Source of the DNA: Turritopsis dohrnii
Taxonomy: Eukaryota > Cnidaria > Hydrozoa > Anthoathecata > Oceaniidae
Direction: 5' to 3'
Assembly (NCBI GenBank): GCA_027922465.2
Contig: BQMF02000471.1
Location: 62,001-126,000, forward strand
Length of the DNA stretch: 64,000 nucleotides
Below are positions 36,301 through 44,800 of the stretch, in pieces. Within the stretch, counting starts at the first letter, position 1. Each line of letters starts with the position of its first letter. Made by a program: the position numbers and the translations under genes. Below the pieces are notes generated by a model. That model saw only the letters and a list, made by a program, of their open reading frames with translations. It searched no databases and was not told the DNA's origin.

Positions 36301-39300
36301 AACATAAAGAACAAAAGAGAGATAAAAGAAAAACAAAATTGAATTGAGAAAAAATCGAAGCGCAATGAAATTGACTAGACAATTTATTAAATTGATAGAT
36401 TGCTTATTGAGATAGATTATAGTAGACTTAAAATTTCTCAAAGTATAGACTCAATCAAAACTAAATTTTTTTATTGAAGATTTGAATTTATTAAAAATGT
36501 TTTCCTGTCTGATTTCGATGTCGAGTTTGTTGAATATAACTGCCCCTTGATAGTATGACAGTTTTTTCCCCGTTTCAGTTTTAACTTTAGGTAAGCGTAA
36601 CATGCAGTTATTATTTCGTGTTGCAATTTCATGGGAGCAGATTGTATAGTTTCCTGTTTGCTCGTTGTAAAAGTTCTTAATATCTTTGTATACATCTACC
36701 GCGACTCTACGTTTCAGCTGAGTTGTCAAACTTGACCAAGCATTACACTTGTCGCTACGGATGATTTGCTTTGCTTTTCGAAAAATTGATTCGAACTCTC
36801 CGGTCCACGTGTTGTGCATGCTGGTGTAAAGAGGATAGCAGTAAAATACGATTGGTTGAATCATTACCAAAAATATTGTTTCAGCAGTTGCTGATGATTA
36901 TCTTATAACGGATTTTTCGTAAGAGATTCAATCGCGAGCACATCTTTTTGTATGAAGTTTGAAAGTGATCGTTCAGATTTAATCGTTTGTCCAGAACAAT
37001 ACCAAGATATTTATAACTTTCTGGCTGATTAATTACGTTGTTATCTATTTTAATCACAGCTTTACTGATTTCTTTCTTCTTTTTATTGGAAAAGGATATA
37101 AATTCCGTTTTTCCAATTTTTGGATTTAAAACCAGTCAATTTTTTTCCATCCACTTATTGACTTTATTTGCATCACTATTAACATGGCTTTCAATGAGAG
37201 ATAAAGATGCATTCGAACAATACAACACTGTATCATCAGCATACATCAAAACTTTGCAATGCATTAACTGGTCGGGCAAATCGTTAATCATTATAACAAA
37301 CAAAAGAGGTCCCAGAATGGAGCCTTGTGGTACCCCATGTGTTATGAATTCTTTGTTCGAAATGGTACCTGAGTAATTAACAATTTGGGTTCTATTAAAA
37401 AGATAATCGCTGATCCAGTTCAATTCGACATCGCATATTCCATAATAAGGAAGTTTCTGGATGAGACACGTGTGATTTACTGTGTCAAAAGCCTTCCGTA
37501 GATCCATAAACAAGGCACCAGTAATTTTACCGCTGTCCATAGATTTCCGAATTTCGATTTTCGAATTTCATCTGTAAGTTTGATAACAGCTTGTTTTGTT
37601 GATCTATGCTTAATCAGGCATATAGATACTATTTAAAAACAAGCTCAACTTATATTAGTTTTCGTGCTCAATTGACAACGAAGGATAACTTAGGTATATT
37701 AAGTTATTATTCATCAATTTGCTGTTGCTAGGGAAAACGACCACTGTTGCTAAGGTAATTTTGAAATTTCCTTCATTATACGAATTCATTTCTTCATCTA
37801 AAGAAATAATATGAAAACGGAAGTGGTACCAACAGGACTCGTTTTCGTGTTATTCAATGAAATTAAAAAGCATCTTAGTTTCCAGCTCCCTTTACAATCT
37901 TGTTTTATTTCGTTAACGTTAGCATCATTACTGCTTCGTTACCAAAAATCTAAATCTGCTGAAACGATTTTGAGGTTCTGTCATTTCCGTACATATGTTA
38001 AATAACGATAATGATAATTCGTTTCTCATGGCGCAATTCAAACTTCAACGTTCAATGTTCAACGTTGTTTCCTACAAAAAAACTGAACAAAAATATTGTG
38101 AAGAGAGGCTGTAGATGCTGTTTTGGAGGGTCTAAAGTTCCAAATTTTCTTTGTCGCACAACCATGGTGGGCGACAGGGTTTTTAGGCAAGTCACTGTTC
38201 TAACTGTTTTGCAAATCAACTTTTTGTTTCTTATTCGAACCCCTGCCTGATAAATTGCCCATCCAAAACTTCCAAATATCCACCGAAAATTTAATTTTCT
38301 AATTTCAGCAATTAAGTGAAAGTTGAAAAAGATGTTTCTAAACTTAAATTCTTAACACGATTGTTCCACATTTTGTTATAGGCTGGATGCCAGTTTGTAC
38401 AGAGACTGTCACAAAGATGCAGAAGAAATTTGTGATTCATCGAATTTCAGGGACCGTCAAGAAACTAAGAACAATTTGCCTGACAACTTCGTTATTGATT
38501 GTCTCTACCGCAACTCAATAATGAAAGGAGGCGAGAAGCAGGTACTTTGAATTTATTCTGATAATTCAGGGACATAATAAATATAGACACACATATTTGC
38601 ACTAAGACGATTGATTGCGACTTCTACTGCAAGGATGTGAACTGAGTATTTCTGTAGGATTATCTTGAGTTAAAAATTTTCGAAGCACGTATTTAAGGGC
38701 CACTTTTTGTAAGAGGCTGACACCAATGAAAGTGACCACCTCAAAATTATTTTATTTTGAAATATTTTGTTGCTATGTTGTGATTTGGACCTGTACCTAA
38801 TATTTTGCTCTAAATTTTGTCTTGGTTCTGAGTAATGGCCTCACGAAATTGAAGCCACAGAACCACTAAATCATGAAAACCAGTTTTCCAAAGTCATTAT
38901 AATGATAAAATGAATAAATAACACAATTTTATTTAAAAGCTTTTCGCCTTACGCTATCTTCAGTAAAAACATAATTTATGTTTAAAACAAATAATTTGAA
39001 TTATCCAAAGTCATTATCTTTAAATGGAAATGTACGCACAAAGTTTTTACAATGAGTGTTATACTTATATATATTCTGTTATAACCAGAATATATGAAAA
39101 AATCAGTTTATCTATTATGATGTTACTAAATATCACGCTTTTGTTCTGTGTGGTACCAAGTTTGAGGTCTGTTATCTGGTTATCTGATGCCATTACATTC
39201 ATTCTATTCTCCGTTCCGTGCTGACGTCACTCCGCGACAAATAAACTACAATGGGCATGCGCCTAAGTGATGCAGGGTAAACAAATTTGTTCACAACGCC

Positions 39301-41864
39301 ATATTAACCAGCGATAGCGACGAATCAACATCATTTTCACAATTTTATACTCACTGATCAAAAGGTTATTTCAAAAACAGTTATTTTCATTACTAAAAAT
39401 GTCATGATATAATATCAACGATGTAGATATGGAGGCCCGGAATCGTTATCCAGAGAAGTTAAGATTGATTGAAATGGACTCCTGCCCATATCAGTAGCCT
39501 GCTGACAAATGGATTGATGATCCGGCAAAATGGTCAGAACTGGAATGGCCAGAAGTTTTAGAATATCTGGTAAATTCACCTGGCATTTATACCAGAGAAG
39601 CCATGAAGAACAGAAAGAGTTTGGATGCTTATAATCAGTATGTGAGCGGCTGGGTGAAAACTGTTTACTACTACAAAAAGATGGACAGTAGTTTGTTCAT
39701 GCTTCTTAAAGCTGATGTGACTCCATCACAAAGGCTGAATGAAGCTGCCCATACACCATGGGTAGCACTTAATGTTAATGTTGCGACAGTAGTTTGTGCT
39801 CACTGTACATGTATGGCTGGACTTAGTGAGTCCTGCTCCCATGTTGCTGCTCTTCTCTTCAAAATAGAAGCTGCAGTCAGAGTAGGAAATACCAGAAAAT
39901 TGTGTACGGAACTTGCATGTCAATGGAATAACGACTTTGGGAAACAAATTAAACCATTGCCAATTTGTAAAATTGAATTTTATGGTAAAGAGACTGTTTC
40001 GAAGTTTAAGGACAGTAAAGGAAAATTGGAAAGCTTTCCAAAGAGCATGCTGAAGCCCACTGAGCAGCAACAAATTACTTTTATGGAGAAACTGAAAAGA
40101 CATTCATCGAAGCCAATAGTTTTACATACTTTTTCTGCTACTTGTGATGAATTTAAGCCAAAATACCAACCTGTGGAACGAGCAAAGTTTCCACCAATAT
40201 TAAGGAGTTATTACCGTGCTACGAATTCAAATCAGGATTATCAGAACGATTTTTTGGAGAAACTGACCTTATCAGAAGCTGTTATAAACTATATTGAAAA
40301 GGTAACCATGAAACAACACCAATCGACAATATGGCACGAAATGAGATGTGGGAGGATAACTGCTTCTGTAGCACACAATGTTTTAAAAACTAATATGGAA
40401 ATGCCTGCTAGTGGGCTTGTGTTGAAGATATGTCAACAATCAAAAGTCTTGCAGACGAATGTACCTTCACTAAGATGGGGAATTGATCATGAAAATTCTG
40501 CAATGGAAGAATACAAACTGTTAAAGAGTACTGATCACGAAAATTTTAATGTTTAATTTCATGGACTAAGGCTTCACAGTTTTTCTTACCTGGGTGCTAC
40601 CACTGATGGCAGCTTTACATGCACGTGCCATTAAGTTATCTCATTTAATTGAGATCAAATGCCCATACAGTAAAAAAGAACTGAAAAGTTTGAAGATGCA
40701 AGTGGACAGTTTCTTTTGTTTGGATGACAACAAGAAATTGAAGTCAACAAAATACTATACTCAGGTAAAGTAACATTTTTGTTTGTGATGTTATCAACAA
40801 ATGCTTCATAAAATATAGCATCTTCTCTTTTCTATTTTCAGGTTCAACTGCAGATGTTTATTTTGGATTACACGTTTTTCTTTTTATAAGCATATGGGAT
40901 TTTGAGGTCAGCCTCAATATGCTTAGTAAAAGGTTAAAACTGAGGCTGAAATATGCTTATTCACACTTCTCTTATTGGCGCTTCCCTTGTTTAAAAATAA
41001 ATTCTTTTGTTCGTACTTGAAAAAAGCTTACAATTACGTTATAATTATGTCTGACTTTCGTATTTTGCCCCGATTTTAAAATTTACCCTTGTAAAAAAAT
41101 TTCAGGTTAATGATAAATGAGCCTCAGCATATGCTTACGGTATGCTTAAAATTTTGCCGATTCTGAGCCTTGATATGCTTATAGGCGTTATGCTTATAAA
41201 AAGAAAAACGTGTGTGCAAAAACAGAATTTGTTGTGTGGACGCCAAAATGGATGGTTTTTGCTATTGTAGAACGGGATGACGCATATTTGGGAAGCATTT
41301 TGCCTAAGTTAGAACGTTTTTATAAACAGAACATTGTGCCTGAGATTTTAATACGGAAATTGGAAAATGGGACTCAGAAGAAGACAAGGCCAGACTCCAA
41401 ATCAAAAAACTATTGTATATGGCAGACAGAATACGACAAAAATGATAATGAAGCTATGATCGGTTGTGATTCTGCCATTTGCAAATACGAATGGTTTCAT
41501 TTGAAATGTAATTGGCTTGAAACGAGTACCAAATTTTGCAAATTTTGCAAAGCAGCAGAAAGAAAGAGAATAGGAAGCCAACAAAACAATTGAAAAGAGG
41601 ATTAGATGCAATTTGATTTTGTTATTTTTCTTCTTTGTATTATATATGTATACAAACTTCTTTTAAAAAACAAAAATACATAATAAAGTTACTCTTTATA
41701 AACTATTCCTTCACCTAGATTGGTTAGCGTACAACACACCTTAAAACGTTTTTCTATACTGGAAACATCAGACTGCAAGACTTGCGATGATAACAATTGC
41801 ACAATTTGAATGGGTATAGGTCCATTGAGTATATATTATACAAGGATGTAGAATTAGGGGGGCT

Positions 41865-41899
<35 letters not shown>

Positions 41900-44800
41900 C
41901 TTGAGCCCCCACCCAACTTTTTTGTCAATTATGTGAAATTTGTTTTTGCCTTTCCTAATTGAAAATCATGTTGAAATTATAGATTTTGAGTGCTTTTATA
42001 GGCAATCTAGAGGTAGTATTTTTCAAAAATTTTCTTGGCGCATTGGCCCCAACCATGGTGGGGCCTCTTTCGATAATAGAAATTTGTTAACCCTCCCCCC
42101 CCCCAACTCAAAATGTCTTGCTACGTCCCTGCTATATCGGTTCTTAACTAGACCAATAACACGCTCTACATGTATCCGAATTGAGGCAATTTGTCATGAT
42201 ACTTCAACTTCTCTAGCAGATAATTGTTTTTTCCCTTGGTGAAACTTGGTGAACTAAGGTCAACTAAAGTGAAGCCACGATCAGCCAAAATATGGTCTCC
42301 AGGATGATGATAGATGTGGCTTATAAACCCACTTCCTTTCACCAGTTCCACATCTGACACACGACCACCCCATACTTGTGAAACTTAGGATATTGATCCA
42401 TGGGGAGTACACGCAATAAGGAATTTCACAGTTGAATGTTTCTTATAATTTGAATAGACTTGGGCACCAGCTTTAAGATTACGAGGGCAATCAATAAAAT
42501 ATTTCAGTGCATTCAGTTATTGCTGTCAGTTTAGGAAAATACTGTCTGAAGACATGTGGTAATGTTTGTGTGCTGGCATCATGATCAGGGTATTTAAGCA
42601 AGAATGAAAGTTGATGATACAACAAATCAATCCGCTTCTTGAAAATTAATGCAACACTACTTCGACAGCAATTAAACTGATCTGCCAAATTTTCAAACTG
42701 AATGTTTAGTCTCAATTTAACTAGTGGCAGTAGTAATTTGTTTCTGCAAACGGTAGGCAATAAGGGTTCAACGAACCCATAAATGTCATCAAAACTTTCT
42801 TTGTCAATTCCTGTGTAATATTTAAATTTAAATGCTGGTTTGGACAGTAAGTTCTCGTATGAAAGAAATTTGGCTGTGATTTTACTCAGCCTGCTCAATG
42901 CCTCGCCTCTTTCCTTTCTCAAATTTTTTAAGTTCAAAATGTATTTGCTCACATTCAAGAGAAGTCATTTCTGTTTGGTTGGTAGCATCAATCAATGACT
43001 TGTTTGCAACTTCATGAGGAGTTGGTGTGGAGCAAACAACGAAATGCACGGAAGGTGGTGGTGATGAAAGTTCTTGTGCTAGTGGTAACTGTTAGGGTGG
43101 TGACATAGCTTCAAAACGCTTTTCATTGGATTTAAATGTCTCAGTTGTAGCTGTAATAGGTGATCCTAAGTCATTAATTTCCGTGATGTTTGTTCCCTCT
43201 GGTTCTAAGAAAGCATTGTCATTTAATTCAAAAGATGATGATGATGCTGTATTTTTAACTACTGCAGCTGATGTATCTCTTTTGAGTCGAGATTCGTATT
43301 TTTTTACTTTTCGTTCATTTTTTTCACCATCAGATTTATTGTAAATAAATATTGATGGAATGTAGTCAGGATGGCTTGGGTCATTTTTCACTGGCTTTCC
43401 TGAAAAAAGATTTTTCAAAGAACATATATATATAATTATTAGAAGAAAATATCCTAGTTGATAATAAAAATATGTTAGACAAAATACCAGTAATAAAGTG
43501 TTTGCCACATAGATAAACATTTTTCCCAATAGGATTCCAGTGATGAACCATCTTTATTCACTCTTTTGCAAGCTTGAATCCATTTCTTTCTGAGTTCAGG
43601 ATCGTTGTTTGGAAAACGAAAAAACCCAGGTTTATTTTCCGTTTTATTATGATTTGAGCAGCCATACGCAGCACAAGTAACTACCATGATTTTAGTTATG
43701 AAAATAACTGTTTTTTAAATGAAAATTTATGTTTAATTCTGCTTAAATAGGTTAATTCTTCCTTTCACCACCACTTACACTGATTACGTTCATTTGTTTA
43801 CCCTGCAGACATGGTAGCCAAGCAACACGGCAATTATCATTTCAAGATAAACCGTGGAAGTGCACGCTGCGCGGAACGGAGAATTATTCGTATTTTTCAC
43901 TTACACAAACCCTGTCATGTTGCAGTAACTTCACGTAACTTCCATGTAACATATTTAACTTTATATATTTATATATTTACATATATTTATTTAACTTAAT
44001 ATTTAACTTTTTAAAGTAATAACAATGAACCATTCTAATCACTTGATAAATCTTCGTCCACCTTCGTAAACCTCATAGTTATAACGCCACGCTTAATGCA
44101 TCTCTTAGGTGTCACCGGTCTGTTCTGAACACGTTCGACGTGTCATGCATCAACGAGCGACTAACATTTGATTAATGCCTGAGATTGAACATCCCTGTTT
44201 ATCTGATTTGGTAAAGTTGGTAATGAAGTTGGTAATGTTTTTTGTTCTCAGGTCTCCAAACTGTGCACTATGCATGTCAAACGTGTGATGCATGAACGAG
44301 GAGAGGATGTGAAACTCCATCCCGAAATAGAATCCCAATGCCTAAGGGATTTGGGTAAACACTGTCTGGACCAAAGCGAAGAGAACCAGGTAGCTATCGA
44401 TGTAGTCCCAACCTTGTGAGGTTTTATGTATGATGCACGATTTTTTATTTGCTTTCGTCTTTCAGGAAGTCCAGTGTCTGCAAGAACATTATGACGAGTT
44501 AGAACCTCATTGTAAAAAAACAGTTAGTGAGTTCACTCAGCTTGAATCAAAGGTGAGAAATCATGTGATGTAACGTTTGTTATCTAGCCATTGGACATAG
44601 CACAGCGGACAAAATCGACAAACAGCCACTGAGATGAAGAGCGTTTTCATTGAAATAATGCATGCATTTCTGTAGAAATGCTCTCCTTCGCAGTGATTTT
44701 GCAATAAATTTTCCCACTGAAAGAAGGTACATCTAAACTCGTTTTCAATATCAGAGTTTTTCTTGATATCACATGATTTCAGGATTTCGATTTGGATAAA

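Larger units (their letters stand above)
39208..43882. mobile_element. ISL2EU-like DNA transposon (4.7 kb) with YqaJ gene and THAP/DDE transposase
   Basis: TCTCCGTTCCG at 39,208 and its complement ending at 43,882; AT at 39,206-39,207 and 43,883-43,884 is a likely 2-base duplication. Plus strand: a SWIM-YqaJ-PHD gene (39,429-41,593). Minus strand: a THAP plus DDE_Tnp_4-type transposase (43,687 to about 41,690). This two-gene layout with a YqaJ exonuclease fits the ISL2EU superfamily. Both genes carry lesions, and two MITEs have inserted (40,873-41,209 and about 41,843-42,131). Confidence 0.7.
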
